A stretch of DNA of 64,000 nt from Metaphire vulgaris (taxonomy: Eukaryota > Annelida > Clitellata > Crassiclitellata > Megascolecidae). The DNA is taken from assembly GCA_018105865.1 (NCBI GenBank), contig CM030859.1, forward strand, positions 8,182,168 to 8,246,167. The letters run 5' to 3'. A model generated the notes under the pieces. It ran no database searches and was not told where the DNA came from. It saw only the letters and a program-made list of their open reading frames with translations. Positions 1-53,881 of the stretch are shown piece by piece (within the stretch, counting starts at the first letter, position 1; the number at the start of each line of letters is the position of its first letter). The translations under genes and the position numbers were made by a program.

Positions 1-600
1 AATAGATCAACCGTTACAGCCAATGACCGAACAGCTATTAACTGAAATTAGGTCACATGACCTTTCCTATTCCCTCAATGTTAAATATTTGACGGTTTCA
101 TATAAGCGAATTAAATATCAACCGTTTATAGAAATTATACCCTCGGACGCACAAGAAAATTAGCTTTAAGCGAAGGGTAAAATCATATGTCTAGCGCCTA
201 GAATCATTAAGTTCTGAGGCTCTGAGCGATCAAAGAATCTCCTATTCCGCAATGATAAATGGCCGGTCGGACGCCTCTGACAAAACGGCCTCTATCTCCT
301 TAAATACTTGACCTAAAATTAATTCCTTTGAACAGAAAAATAGTGATTATTATCAGGAATCGATTAGCAGGAAAAGAAATGTCTAAAAAGAATAGCTAAA
401 TGCCTAAACGGAGACATTTGAATCGGCAATAGTGAATGCCTACGTGGCACATATGCTAGTAACCACAGCGCGTTGAAACGAGGTAGATTTCAGTAGCCGT
501 ATAAAATATACAAATTTTCCACAATAAATTGTCCTCCGGTTAAAATATTTTGCTCGTGTACGTTGGTCACAACGTTAGTGAATAAAAAAACAGTATGAAC
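1..600. other. No feature recognised
   Basis: AT-rich unique-looking sequence downstream of the CUB gene. No coding frame, splice-like exon or known repeat was seen. Confidence 0.6.
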
Positions 601-615
601 AAATTATAAATATAG

Positions 616-734
<119 letters not shown>

Positions 735-1200
735 TTTATTATTATATTTATTACTACTTAGTTATTTTATAATGCAGGTTTTAATAATTTATTTCATTTG
801 ATGATTAATCTATTATCACTTTTTATACATGTTTTATTGATTACTTTCTATTATTATATTGTATTAATTGAAAGAATAATAATAATATTATTATAAGTTA
901 TAAGTTATAACAATAATAATAATAACAGCAACAATAATGTGTTTTAAGCGGTTTAGGAAGCGTTAGCCTGTGTGAAAAGATTGTTATTACATTTAAAGTT
1001 AAAGTTATGACAGTCCATATTCCGTGAAAAGAGTTAGTTATAGAGTTAGTTGATTGATTGATTGACTGATTTATTGATTGATTTCTCTTTTTCTTACACG
1101 CAATCATCCATTTATATCGCCCGGACGATTTATTTCAAGCACGGATACTTCATTTCACATTTAAATCAATCGTCCGCACGGACATTCTGTTTCGCCGGAC

Positions 1201-1391
1201 CAGTGGCGGCTTCACAGGGGACCCCGGGAGGGACCCGTGCCCCTATTGAGTGCCTGCCCACCAGTGACCCTCCTGTTGGGACTCTATACTTAATACTACA
1301 TACCTAACAACAAATGGTTCGCCCCCCTCATGATTAGAAGTTGCCACCCCAGCGGCTCCCCACCGCTTGCCAAATCCTGGAGCCGCCACTG
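1201..1391. mobile_element. hAT-like MITE, CAGTGGCGGCT family
   Basis: The ends are CAGTGGCGGCTTCA and TGGAGCCGCCACTG, with a perfect 8-bp duplication CGCCGGAC at 1193-1200 and 1392-1399. An inverted family member sits at 63530-63725. Confidence 0.92.
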
Positions 1392-1474
1392 CGCCGGACG
1401 CTTTATCTTGTTACACTGGCAGCCAAGAGAATGCATCTGGAACTCATCGAAGTGTGTGTCAGATTGCCAGAGAG

Positions 1475-1672
1475 CAGGGACGTAGGGACTGGGGTATATC
1501 GGTATATATACACCTCACGCCCCCAAAAAAAAATCTAACTACCTCAAAACTTTTTATTGGTTAGTAGCCGTTTTGTTCACATGTGGAACATTAACATATG
1601 TTTTGATTTTGAAATAGCATTGACTAGTTAAGGTTTATACCCCCTCCCAAATCAAATTACTGGCTATGCCGC
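1475..1672. mobile_element. GGGGTATATCGGTATATA-family MITE
   Basis: It starts CAGGGACGTAGGGACTGGGG and ends near CTGGCTATGCCGCTA, with the same interior as 43009-43190. The flanks no longer show a clear duplication. Confidence 0.8.
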
Positions 1673-2127
1673 TAAGTTCAGCAGCCACATGTGAAAAGCT
1701 TTAGGTTGTTTCCGTTTCTTGACGTTAAAGAGGAGTGTCACTGACAACGCGAAACTTGACAGTTAATCCTAATGGGGCCAGTCTCCGTCTTGACCGACCA
1801 CGCGTAGACATTAGTCATGGGCCGCAGCGAACTTGTAAACCAAGTACATCTAATATACAGAAGTCCTTGTTGTAAACAAAGTCCAGTAATTAAAGTGTCT
1901 GATTCTGCTCCCAAGAGATCTTGATGTAAGGATGGAGTAAACCATGAATTACTAGTAGTACTCAATGAGCAAACGAAACCAGCTATCTTTGTTTACAGAT
2001 TCAGCGGTCAGTAGGCCTACAGTAGTTTGTAAGTCATTATTTTCATAAATATATTACGATGTGACTCAAAGCCAAAGGAAATCTCAGGTGAGGTACAGAT
2101 TTGAACCACGTTTAAACAGATTTGGTA

Positions 2128-2131
<4 letters not shown>

Positions 2132-2201
<70 letters not shown>
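2132..2201. repeat. (TA)n microsatellite
   Basis: About 35 pure TA units, immediately left of the putative element at 2211. Confidence 0.97.
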
Positions 2202-2202
<1 letters not shown>

Positions 2203-2210
2203 GCTCATTT

Positions 2211-3204
2211 AGACGCCGTCCATTTAGTACGTACGGAAAAAGTAATATTTTCAACCCCTGACCCCTAACCCCTGTTGCACACCGTACATTTTGTTAACCC
2301 CGTATGCGTACGTACACATTGGCAACCCCGCACGGTGAAAATTAATTTTTAGCCATACCCAAAAAGCATTTGTTTGCTATTAAATTTAAGGTTTTAATAT
2401 TTAAAAGATGCCGCTTCGCTCGCAGTGCAGGATAATACTATTGTGGAAAATTTGCATTTCTCGTCTATTGTTACCAGCTACTGGAATCTACGGCGTCATA
2501 GCCGCACATTTACGGGCAACTGTGGGACCTTCAAACCCTTATTTTCGATTTATTAACAGCCATCCAACAAATATCTCACTGAAATGCGATCTTAAATAAA
2601 TTAGCGCATGAGCGAAAGCTGAAAATAGAACGCTGGGTCGCGTATTTCAAAAGTTATAGCTGATTTTTGGTTACGTTGATTATGCGCCTATACACTGTCC
2701 ATTTACCACACGGCTTTCGCTCGCTCGCTCGCTCGCGCGGCTTCGCTCGCAAGGTTCCAGAGCGACCAATCAGAACGCTCGCCCAGCCAACCAGTCAGAA
2801 CGCTTGAAGGCAACCAATGAGAATATCACACAGCCAACCAATCAGAACGCTCACACAGCCAAGCAATCGGAACGCTTGAATGCTTGAAGGTAACCAATCA
2901 GAACGCTCACACAGCCAACCAATCAGAACGCTTGAAGATAACAGAGGCACAGAGGAAGGATTTTAATGTGATAGATAACCGTGGGAACAATAGTCGGGAC
3001 CCTTTGTTTAACCGTGAGAAAGTAAATTTGTTCAAATCAAATGTTTGTGTGAATATACCAGCCTTCTATTTATTTGTAAATTTGAATGTGCGTACGTACA
3101 AATTTAGTCGTGACCCCCTCCCCCCATACGCTTCCGCACGCAAAATCGCCAAAATCTCAAACCCCCTACCCTCGGTGCGTACGTATTATATGCACGGCCC
3201 CTTA
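2211..3204. mobile_element. Putative DNA transposon with GCCGTCCATxxAxTACGTACG ends
   Basis: The left end, GACGCCGTCCATTTAGTACG, is mirrored at the right end, whose reverse complement begins GGGCCGTGCATATAATACG. The interior contains the CCAAT-rich minisatellite and no transposase was recognised. The end motif resembles those of 48221-48666. Confidence 0.5.
2760..2945. repeat. CCAAT-bearing minisatellite
   Basis: Imperfect tandem units of CCAATCAGAACGCTC, ACACAGCCAA and GAACGCTTGAAGG. About seven CCAAT or near-CCAAT boxes lie on the plus strand. Confidence 0.85.
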
Positions 3205-3326
3205 CTAAATATTTAGTACGATTTATGGGTTCCTGTCTTACCTATTGACCTATTGTATTGTTTCGGTTTTTGGAAATTAATGTAAGAGGACTTTTGAAAA
3301 ATCAGGTAGAACTCTGTTGGGAGTCA

Positions 3327-3400
<74 letters not shown>
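3327..3400. repeat. (TA)n microsatellite
   Basis: About 36 TA units. Confidence 0.97.
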
Positions 3401-3403
<3 letters not shown>

Positions 3404-3673
3404 GGTGGGTAGAAAAATTTTATTATTTGTTATTAGATTATTTAAATTTGTTATTTATATTTATCCATATTTTATTTATATATAATCTATAAATGTCCAT
3501 CACGCTACAAGAAGGTTCTAACTTCTAACCACCACAGAGGAAGAAGGACTCTTGGGAGTAGGCCTAATCATCCGTAGAAGTATGAATCCATTTTGACACT
3601 GTATAAAGACAGCAAAAAGGCTTCACATTGGGACGCCCTAATGACAGCAGGCTTTGGCAACAGACACTGGTGT

Positions 3674-3772
3674 CCCGTCACTTCCTGGACCGTCACTTCC
3701 TGGACCGTCACTTCCTGGACCGTCACTTCCTGGACCGTCACTTCCTGGACCGTCACTTCCTCGACCGTTCCT
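3674..3772. repeat. 15-bp minisatellite, forward arm
   Basis: About six copies of GGACCGTCACTTCCT. Confidence 0.93.
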
Positions 3773-4102
3773 AATGTTCTATCTGTTATGTGTATGTAAA
3801 CAAGTGTATACACTATGCTATACAAATCGTTGTGATCTGCAATAATACTTAGAATTACTTACTTAGAATATATAATATAGAAATTCAAGATATTTTACTT
3901 ACTTACTTACAATGGTTTGAATAAGCAGTGGACCAGTGACGCAGACTAGAACTATTCAAATTTTGAATCGTTGGATTAGGATTAGGGTTATTTTTTTGCC
4001 ACCTACACTGGGCGGAGGGGTCAAAAACTGCCCAAAAATTGTTGACACAATGGACAGCCCCCAACCTACCTACCTACCTACCTATTTACTTCCATTTACA
4101 AT

Positions 4103-4184
4103 GACGGTCCAGGAAATGACGGTCCAGGAAGTGACGGTCTAGGAAGTGACGGTCCAGGAAGTGACGGCCAGGAAGTGACAGGGA
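4103..4184. repeat. 15-bp minisatellite, inverted arm
   Basis: About five copies of AGGAAGTGACGGTCC, the reverse complement of the array at 3674-3772. Confidence 0.93.
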
Positions 4185-4574
4185 ACCACAGACACTAGCA
4201 GAACCCTCCACTCCAAGCCGTCCAGCAACTCCGGCCTCCAAGCAGCTCGATTACAGCCTTTACAGGAGCACGCCACGACTCCCAGCCGTTCAACGCCGTG
4301 CTAAAACTCCTGTTCAACCAATTGAAAGAAGTTTACAGTTGCATTCGCTAGGTGGCACCAGAACTGCGTTTTCTTGTTTCATCACAATAACGTAGGTAAG
4401 TGAGTAAATTTTGTTAAATTCTGTGGCGTTCTGGGAGAAGGTACCGTAGTACAGCAGCTGCTTATTCATAGGCGCTTAATCTACCGTTGAAATAGCTACA
4501 GCCGACGTTTTGTGGTTAGCCGGGCAAGATTAATAATTATTCCAGAGATCAGTCAGAGTGGGAGTAGGGAAGCA

Positions 4575-4753
4575 CAGGGGCGACGCTGGGGGGATGGATC
4601 CGCGGGTCCGGACCCACCCAGCTTCGGGCAAGGGCACCCGAACAGATCGTGCAATCCGAAGATTTTTTTTTGGGGGGGGGGTAGTCTGAGCTTGGTCCTG
4701 GTTGTGTAAAATGCATTATACCCACCCAGTCAAAAAACCTAGCGCCGCCCCTG
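4575..4753. mobile_element. hAT-like MITE, CAGGGGCGxCGCT ends
   Basis: The ends are CAGGGGCGACGCT and AGCGCCGCCCCTG, with a perfect 8-bp duplication GGGAAGCA at 4567-4574 and 4754-4761. It is inserted in an older repeat (CCAGAGATCAGTCAGAG). Confidence 0.92.
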
Positions 4754-5261
4754 GGGAAGCAGCAAGGCAGACTAGGGCCTATATGAAAAAAAGAAACAGA
4801 AAGAGATGTAATTTAACTCTAGATTTGATAGTACTAAGGATTTTATTGCGAGAGAAAAATCTTCAGAAACTGTCTTAATTACAGTATCAGCAGCAGCAAA
4901 TGTTCTAGTTTATTGATTTGATAATTTTACTAGAGTATAGGCCTCTATATATACTGAGCTGCCATTAGTTTTAGACATTCATTTGAATCATTTCTTACCA
5001 GACCAGCAGTAACTTTAATCAAACACAGTATAGGCCTATGTAATTTTTATCAGCTCAAGTACAACCGATTTTAAAAAGCCGTATTTCAGATTTTAAATTA
5101 ACTTTATACAGTTTTAGCGAAATTTTTAAAAGAAGATTTTCTATGCATTAATTGAATTTAAATGAGATTGTCCAGACAATAAATGAATTATCCTACACTG
5201 TTGAGGGAGCTAGGGAATATTGTCTTTGTATCTGAAAGGCAAATATCGAAAGATGACTTGC

Positions 5262-5548
5262 CAGAGGCGTCATTTAGGGGGCTGGGGGCGTGGCCCCCCT
5301 CAAGGAAATGGAAATATTAATTTATAATGTATTAATGTGCAAAAATTGCCAAAATTGCCAAAAATATATATAAAATTGCAAATTTTCCAACATTGGCCCT
5401 AAAATTTGCCAAAATTGCTCAAAATTTGCAAAAACATTTGCAAAAAATTGCCAAAAATTGCAGAAAATGCCTAAAATTTGCCAAAATTTGTCAAAAATTT
5501 GCAAAAAAAATTTCTCGCCCCCCAAGAAAGTGTGAAATGACGCCACTG
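5262..5548. mobile_element. hAT-like MITE with internal AAATTTGCC array
   Basis: The ends are CAGAGGCGTCATTT and AAATGACGCCACTG, with a perfect duplication TGACTTGC on both sides. Most of the interior (about 5338-5512) is a degenerate array of AAAATTTGCC-like units. Confidence 0.93.
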
Positions 5549-6029
5549 TGACTTGCTCGATCGTGCGAATAAGGTTTGATTATGATTAGTAAATTTCTGT
5601 CGTCGATTTCCGAGATTTTTTGTCTAGAAGATATTTCACTTCGATGGCAATCGATGGCAATCGCTTCAGGAAGTGAAAAAGTTCCTCTGAAATTGAAAAA
5701 TTCTCCACCGATCTTCACACGGCTAAAAATCCTCATTCTATACGCGGTTAGGAGTTTCAGCAGTTGCTCCATTGCAGTCCGACCCAGCGAATCTTTTTTG
5801 TCGCGGAACCCGAATTTTGGCACGGTACCCGGATCTTGGTAGGTACCGTAGTAGGCTACTTACCCTACTCCGTGAGAGTTCTCTATCAACAGTGCGGTAG
5901 TAAAGAGCCTTACATCGCAGCTACACTCATCTCAGTCTTATCTTCAGACCGACTGAACTGATTTCGTTCCATCGGTAGTGGATCGTACCTCTCCAACTGC
6001 AGTAAGATTGACTTCTTTGCATCGACGCT

Positions 6030-48135
<42,106 letters not shown>

Positions 48136-48220
48136 CTACAATAATTGCCAAAACACAGAGCGTGCTTCCGACCAAGAAACAGATCACGGTCAGGTACAAC
48201 AGGCATCGTGAAAATGATTA

Positions 48221-48666
48221 AGGGACCATCCATAAACGACGTCACGCACTTAGGGAGGGGTTCAAACATTTGCGACGATGTGGGACGACGGGGGGGGGTT
48301 CCCAGAAATGTGACGTCACATAATACTAAATATTGCTATTAGGGTCTAATACCGCAATGCTATGTTACCGCAAAGCTGAACGCATTTTACACTTATAGGC
48401 CTAATTATTTTTAAAACGAATTTGAAAAAGTTTCTGAATATCGCTTCAACTATAATAATTATAATGAGTATTTTCAAACAAATTCATCGAAATACCCGCT
48501 TCATTCAAGAAATAAGTCAATTGAACCATTAATTTTGACATTATAATTTAGAAAGATGGGTGAGTTAACGCGTTGTGACGTCATTTTTAGGGGTCTTACT
48601 TTTTGTGACGAGGGGAGAAGATCAAAAACTGCCAAAATCGCGTGACGTCATTTATGGACGGCCCCT
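48221..48666. mobile_element. MITE with GGACCATCCATAAACGACGTCAC-type ends, abutting the gene's 5' side
   Basis: The left end, AGGGACCATCCATAAACGAC, is mirrored by the right end, CGTCATTTATGGACGGCCCCT. No coding sequence is visible. The left end is only about 15 bp upstream (gene sense) of the ATG at 48206. Related right ends occur near 4010-4070 and 35723-35783. Confidence 0.8.
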
Positions 48667-48669
48667 AAG

Positions 48670-49790
48670 CTTGGATGCGGCTGGAAACTAATGTACGACC
48701 ATCCACACCCAAACCATTCCCATTCGAAAATCATTTCCTCCATAGCTCTGTAGCGTCTCAACCACGTTGACCCTTTGGATAAAATCCCTGCCTGACTGAC
48801 GCCCGCCTTATGCCTATAGGCCTAAGTTTCAAGTTTCAAATTCCAAGTGTAGACTAAGCGTCTAAGAATACGCAGCTACTGCGGTGCTACTTTCGAAAGC
48901 GCTATATAGATTCGCGAGATTTTACTTACTTACTTACTTTAGGGTGAACGTGCATGTTTTTCTCCGTTTCTGAAAGTTTTCTTTAAAGTTTGGAGATAGA
49001 TCCGAAAGAAAAAGAATTAAATATAAAGAGTGAGAAATAGTTAATACGCAGGCGTATTATAGCCAGTGATTTTGCTCTACGACATTTTGCCAATTAATTA
49101 TTATTGATTAATATTCTAGGCTGTGCACAGCAAGACCATGTACCAATAGGAGTATCCAGAACAATCTCTATGGTCACTGATCTATACCCACCAGCAAGAA
49201 ATCTGCTTCTGCCATTGGCGTCTATTAATAGACAACAATGGTTTCTATGGTTTCTGCTCACCAGTGGGCGGAGCAACCGGACCTTGTTGGTAAACACTGG
49301 ATACCCCTATAATCCTATATATTCGATTGGACTTACGATATCGGTTTCTATGGCAGCGTTTTGAATGTTAGCTTCGCTTATATTAATTATGGTCGTGGGG
49401 TATGTCAGATGGTTGATATCATAGGTGAAATCTGAACTCACTATTTGAAACAGATGCCTTTGTGAACCAGAGGCAAGAACATGCGGTCGAAAATGACAGA
49501 AACAAACAACGAAAATCGCCCGTGAACATGGTTCATCTCCTAAAACAGTAATCAGATATGGCTAACTAAACATCTTCTATAGCGCCGTTTTAGTCATGCA
49601 CTTGGCTTCAATGGAGAGCCTCCACGAAATAGAATATATACCTTCCTCTTGCAAGTAGACTTAGGTCTTAAGAAATTTATATGCATGTAATCCTCCATAC
49701 ACAACTCATATCAAAATGATTAGTGTTTTATGAAAGTTTTATGCAATTTTAGTCGACAATAAGTTTGCATGGTCGTGGCATGTTACAAAG
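48670..49790. other. Upstream flank, small repeat relics only
   Basis: A reversed TATAGCGC-type repeat at 48850-48945 and a CTTCTATAGCGCC relic near 49572. No signal-peptide exon could be recognised here. Confidence 0.5.
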
Positions 49791-49794
49791 CCGT

Positions 49795-50310
49795 TGAAAG
49801 TGGGTCGCACAGTTCCAAAAAAAGTTTGGGAAACCTTGGACTATATAGTAGTTTTTAAAATTAATATTATTTCGCAAAAACGCAAGGAAAGCGTATTCCA
49901 ACCATTTTGCTCTGAAACTCCAATAACAACATGGAATCTCTAACTGTTCAGCATCCAAAGCGGATCTGGCGGTTAAGCGATTTTTGCCATACTCATATGA
50001 TTCTTTAAACACGTAAGAAAGGTACGTTCCTGGTAAAGTTTTAAAAAGATAATTTTCAATAAATTTCAATTTCTATTTCTCTCCTTTCGTATTATTTGGC
50101 AAAATTATGAATAATTCTAACTAATACATTTGCCATATTTTTCATTCGAATTGAATCAGAGCTTTTGTTTTGCCATTTATTCAAAACTCAGAAGATTCCT
50201 TTCAACCAACGTTCGCCAGATGGCGAATGCATTTTTTACACTACATGCTATTATTAGGGTCGCGACCCGTTACAAAACCGCTGAAGTTGGGCGCAGTTCC
50301 AAAATGTTTG
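49795..50310. repeat. Reverse copy of the 13.9/15.7-kb repeat
   Basis: TGGGAAACCTTGG at the left, CCAACGTTCGCCAGATGGCG and CGCGACCCGTTACAAAACCG towards the right, bounded by TTTGGGAAACCCC. It looks like an old hAT-type element. Confidence 0.75.
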
Positions 50311-51044
50311 GGAAACCCCGATCTAATTGATTCCTTCTCTTGTTCTTCAGCGTATTCAATAAGCTAAATTGCGGTTCACAGTTTGCGCTGAATGTCAGAC
50401 ATGTTCCTCCTATATCCATTCGATTTGCTAGATCTTGAAACTGTTCACAATCAAGCGCACCCATGAACTCCTAAATGAAGTTGCTGCTCGTTTTCATTCC
50501 AAAAATAAGCTTAAACTTCTATTAGGTCTCTAGGAGCAAATTCCCTATTCTTGAGAGGCTACAATAGGGAATGGGGAAGGTACAGGGCTCGGCTCCCCAC
50601 TTTTTCTTCCACGTTTACGTCAATGATTTCAAATCTCTATTTTAAGACATTTCAAACGCTGGCTTTCTGTTCTTTTAATTTTATCGATATATATTTGGAA
50701 CCGCGTACTTTGCACAAATCATTAAATAAAAGACCTTTTGTCCCATAGTCTAGACCAGAAGTTAGCAGGCCCCTAATTGTATGGAGCCGTTACAAGTTCA
50801 AAACAAAGCGTGAATCTTTATCATTAAGTACGTGTATGTTATGTAAGCAATGGAAAAATGTTTTCAAAAATTTGTGCGCTGCATGTTTTCCTCTGTGCGC
50901 CTGCTTTATGACCTCTGTGCGCGCGCACACGCGCACAGCTAAGAGAGAACATTGGACAGCGGTGAGCTCCCCCAGCCGGGTCTAGCTGTAAAATCTTAGG
51001 GAACTATTAGAATCAGATCTTGAGTTTTTGAGAAATTTGAAGAC

Positions 51045-51665
51045 TATAAGATAACTTGGAAGCATGATCCAAGATGATGCAAGATGCAAAGATGACATCA
51101 AAGCAAGATTGGCCATGGGAATGGATATAATAATCAAATTACTAAAAGTTTGGAAGAACAAATCGGTCAGTAAACTTATAAAGCTAAGATTGATCAGGGC
51201 ACTAGTTTGGCCTGTTGCCTCGTACGGCTGTGAGTCATGGACACTAAATAAAGAAGAAGAAAATCGAATTCAAGCATTTGAAAACAAATACTTGAGAAAA
51301 ATATTGAGGATTCGCTATACGGATTTCATATCCAATGAGACACTACACAAAATGGCTGGAGTAGATCAGGAATTTCAGAAACATGTCAAATCAAGAAAAT
51401 TGGGATGTTTTGAACGTGTTACTAGACAAACAGAAGACTCAATTGAAAACTCAATAATAACGGGTTTGACGGAAGGAATCAGGAGGCAAGGCAGACCCAG
51501 AACCAGCTGGATAGACAACATTATGACATGGTCTAACGTGAAAGAAGCTCCGCTAATGGAAGCAGCTAAAAAAAGGGAGCAGTGGAGAATTATTGTTCAA
51601 CGTTGCGGTCAACCTTCGCATAGCGACAACGGCTTCATGACATGACATGACATAAGATAACTTAC
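51045..51665 (+). pseudogene. 5'-truncated non-LTR retrotransposon, RT C-terminal domain
   Basis: One open frame (51064-51645) encodes DDARCKDDIKARLAMG, ALVWPVASYGCESWTL, QAFENKYLRKILRIRYTDFI, RQGRPRTSWIDNI and KREQWRIIVQRC, the thumb and C-terminal region typical of LINE ORF2. The 3' end carries a short (CATGA)n repeat, as in non-LTR elements with simple tails. The frame is intact, implying a younger insertion than the copy at 16 kb, but everything upstream is missing. Confidence 0.85.
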
Positions 51666-51957
51666 AGGCAGTCACCTACACCACCCCGGTAACTCTTGTC
51701 ATCGGTTTTATACGAATCTGGTGCATCTGGTATAGGCCCGAGTATTGGACTTATACCCACGCCAAAGTACCCTCTCTTGGCTACACTACTGGTGATAACG
51801 TAAGAATTTCTACATCGTTTAACTCAGTCAATTAGCCTGGGCATGATTCATCGTGTCCTTCTCTTTCTATCTTTCTTATTCTCCTGCGTATCCGTCTATC
51901 TGTTTGTCTCTTTTTATATCTGTGTCTACTGTCTGCCAATGATTCGCGTGTTCCTGG

Positions 51958-52236
51958 CAGAGATGTCTATGGTTTGGTTTAACCCATGAGTTGGGTTGGG
52001 TTGGATTGGGTTAGACTTTTCCATATTAGTGGTGGATTGGGTTGGGTTGGGTCAGAAAATAAGTTATGGTCTAAGAAACTGTAATGCATTACAGTAGGTT
52101 GGGTTGGGTCAAGTAAACCTATTATCGGCATGGGTCAAGTAAACCTATTATCGGCATGGGTTTGGTTGGGTTGGATTGGAGATTTGATGGGTTGGGTTGG
52201 ATTGGGTTCTTAAAAATGGACCCATGGGCATCTCTG
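51958..52236. mobile_element. TGGGTT-rich hAT-like MITE with perfect TSD
   Basis: It starts CAGAGATGTCTATGG and ends CCCATGGGCATCTCTG, with a perfect duplication GTTCCTGG on both sides. A short internal segment (CGGCATGGGTCAAGTAAACC) is duplicated at about 52100-52160. Confidence 0.92.
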
Positions 52237-52549
52237 GTTCCTGGTACGTATGCTTCTGTCAATATGTTGGTCTTAGAGATTCCGTCGTATCTTCCTCTAC
52301 CAGTTTCGCTTGACTTTTACTTTCCTTATGCATCTCCAGTTCACCGCAGGATGGATGACTGGAGGGAGGCACGTGACCTCTGCGCACCTGTAGATCCGCC
52401 TCTGTATCCAATTGAGCCCCCGTTCATTGAGTTATACTCGAGTTTGATACCTGTCTTCTACTAGCGTGATCGTGGTACTGAGCCAATCCCGCTCAGCCTA
52501 CCAATCATTAGGCCGATAAATGGCCATCATTTCCATAGTGTGAGGATCA

Positions 52550-52790
52550 CGGGGCAGGAAGATAGAATAGTGGTAACAGCCGTGGCCTGTAGAGCAGACG
52601 GAAGCGAGTTCGATACCCGCAGGAGCCCTGGGGTTGACTCGGCCCTCACTTGACGGCAGTGAAAAATATGAGTAACAATGGCAACATTGCAAAGGTAACC
52701 ATAGGTACGGTGGAAAAAGCTGGCCACCGTCCGCCGATGTATGGCTTAGCCACCTATGGGCTGATGGCAAAGAAATCGGCCGGGATCATC
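52550..52790 (+). mobile_element. tRNA-related SINE (family B)
   Basis: The B-box-like GCGAGTTCGATACCCGC near the start is followed by CTGGCCACCGTCCGCCGAT, GGCTTAGCCACCTATGGGC and TGGCAAAGAAATC. It shares the tail with 47630-47845. Confidence 0.65.
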
Positions 52791-52792
52791 TT

Positions 52793-52916
52793 AGCGTGAT
52801 TTAAAGTGGCTTAGAAGGCATTACTGCCTGTGTGAAAGCCACTAGGGGCACTAACGGGGCTTGAACCCGCTCCGTCAGCCTGACGCTCCAGCACGTAACC
52901 CACTCTGCCATCACCG
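52793..52916 (-). mobile_element. tRNA-derived SINE (family A)
   Basis: Full-length head and tail as in 11655-11790. It sits directly beside a family B SINE. Confidence 0.87.
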
Positions 52917-53029
52917 GGCTTTATGGGCATTGAGTCTACGGGTGTACCTTTTACCGCGAGGAAAAAGGCGGGTGTTACCTGGTTCCGCCTCAGATATAGA
53001 GATCTGCTGAAGTTTGTCCAATAATCCAA

Positions 53030-53393
53030 TTGTACTATGGAATATTACGCATCTTTGTTACGTTGTCACGGGGGTTGGGAGGATCATCTATTTTTCACGG
53101 GTGCGATGTGCTTTCGATTTGTTATCCAAATGACAACGACATAGGCCAATTGTTTCGTCAATTGGTGGTTCCTCCTCCGTCTAAGACGGCTGTCTTCGGT
53201 GACAGATCCTTCCGGAGGGGCAATCCGAGTCTGTGGAACTCTCTGCCGAAGAACGTGACAATTGTGACCTCCCCTGATCTGTTTATCAAGTGCCTTAAGA
53301 CGCATGTGTTTAATATCTCTTATAGCGTTCATTGTTAATTAAGGCTTTTGACTTTAGTCTTCACTATGCTTACTGCGCTCTATAATTATTGTC

Positions 53394-53395
<2 letters not shown>
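53030..53395 (+). pseudogene. LINE ORF2 C-terminal fragment next to an AAT array
   Basis: The frame 53030-53338 contains RQLVVPPPSKTAVFGDRSF, NPSLWNSLPKNV and FIKCLKTHVF. This is the FGxRSFxxxxPxLWNSLP...FKxxLKTxLF signature of the C-termini of several non-LTR families (CR1/L2/jockey-like). The element is truncated 5' and an AAT microsatellite starts about 55 bp after the stop. Confidence 0.8.

Positions 53396-53491
<96 letters not shown>
53395..53491. repeat. (AAT)n microsatellite after a LINE 3' end
   Basis: About 32 units. Confidence 0.96.
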
Positions 53492-53699
53492 TAGCTGCTT
53501 GGTGGTTAATGAAAATATGATATGACTGTTAGGACTTAAGTCAAACAACCCCGAGAATCCACGAGTAGCGCTACCTAATTTACCACTACCTTAACTGTTA
53601 CTTCTATCGTTATGCCTTAACAATAAAGTGGAAGTCGGAATCTACTTCGATGATGTCTGAAAAACCTCAACTTGAGCGAGAGAGAGAGATTATTACTAT

Positions 53700-53873
53700 T
53701 ATTTATGAACTTCTATAGCGCCGATTCTAATATTCAGAGGTATCAACCGACTTAACGTCAAACGCATATCCCCTCGCTCGGACTCGAGTATACGGGACCT
53801 GCATATCTGATCTGCATATCGCAAAAGACCAGGTCAATTCCAGAGATCAGTCTGAGTGGGCGTGGGGAAACTG
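53700..53873 (+). repeat. Interspersed CTTCTATAGC repeat
   Basis: AACTTCTATAGCGCCGATTC, AAAAGACCAGGTCAATTCCA and GAGATCAGTCTGAGTGGGCG are shared with 31985-32145. The hAT element at 53882 inserted just after it. Confidence 0.7.
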
Positions 53874-53881
53874 CAAGTCAG

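Noticed and set aside
3568..3825. VTVQE-repeat and PGPSLP-repeat open frames
   Set aside because: Products of the 15-bp minisatellite. No start context or splice signals.
51064..51645. Host gene encoding a 193-residue protein
   Set aside because: The motifs are those of a LINE ORF2 C-terminus and the sequence ends in a simple retrotransposon tail.
52811..53029. 72-residue minus-strand open frame
   Set aside because: Its C-terminal half reads through a tRNA-derived SINE.
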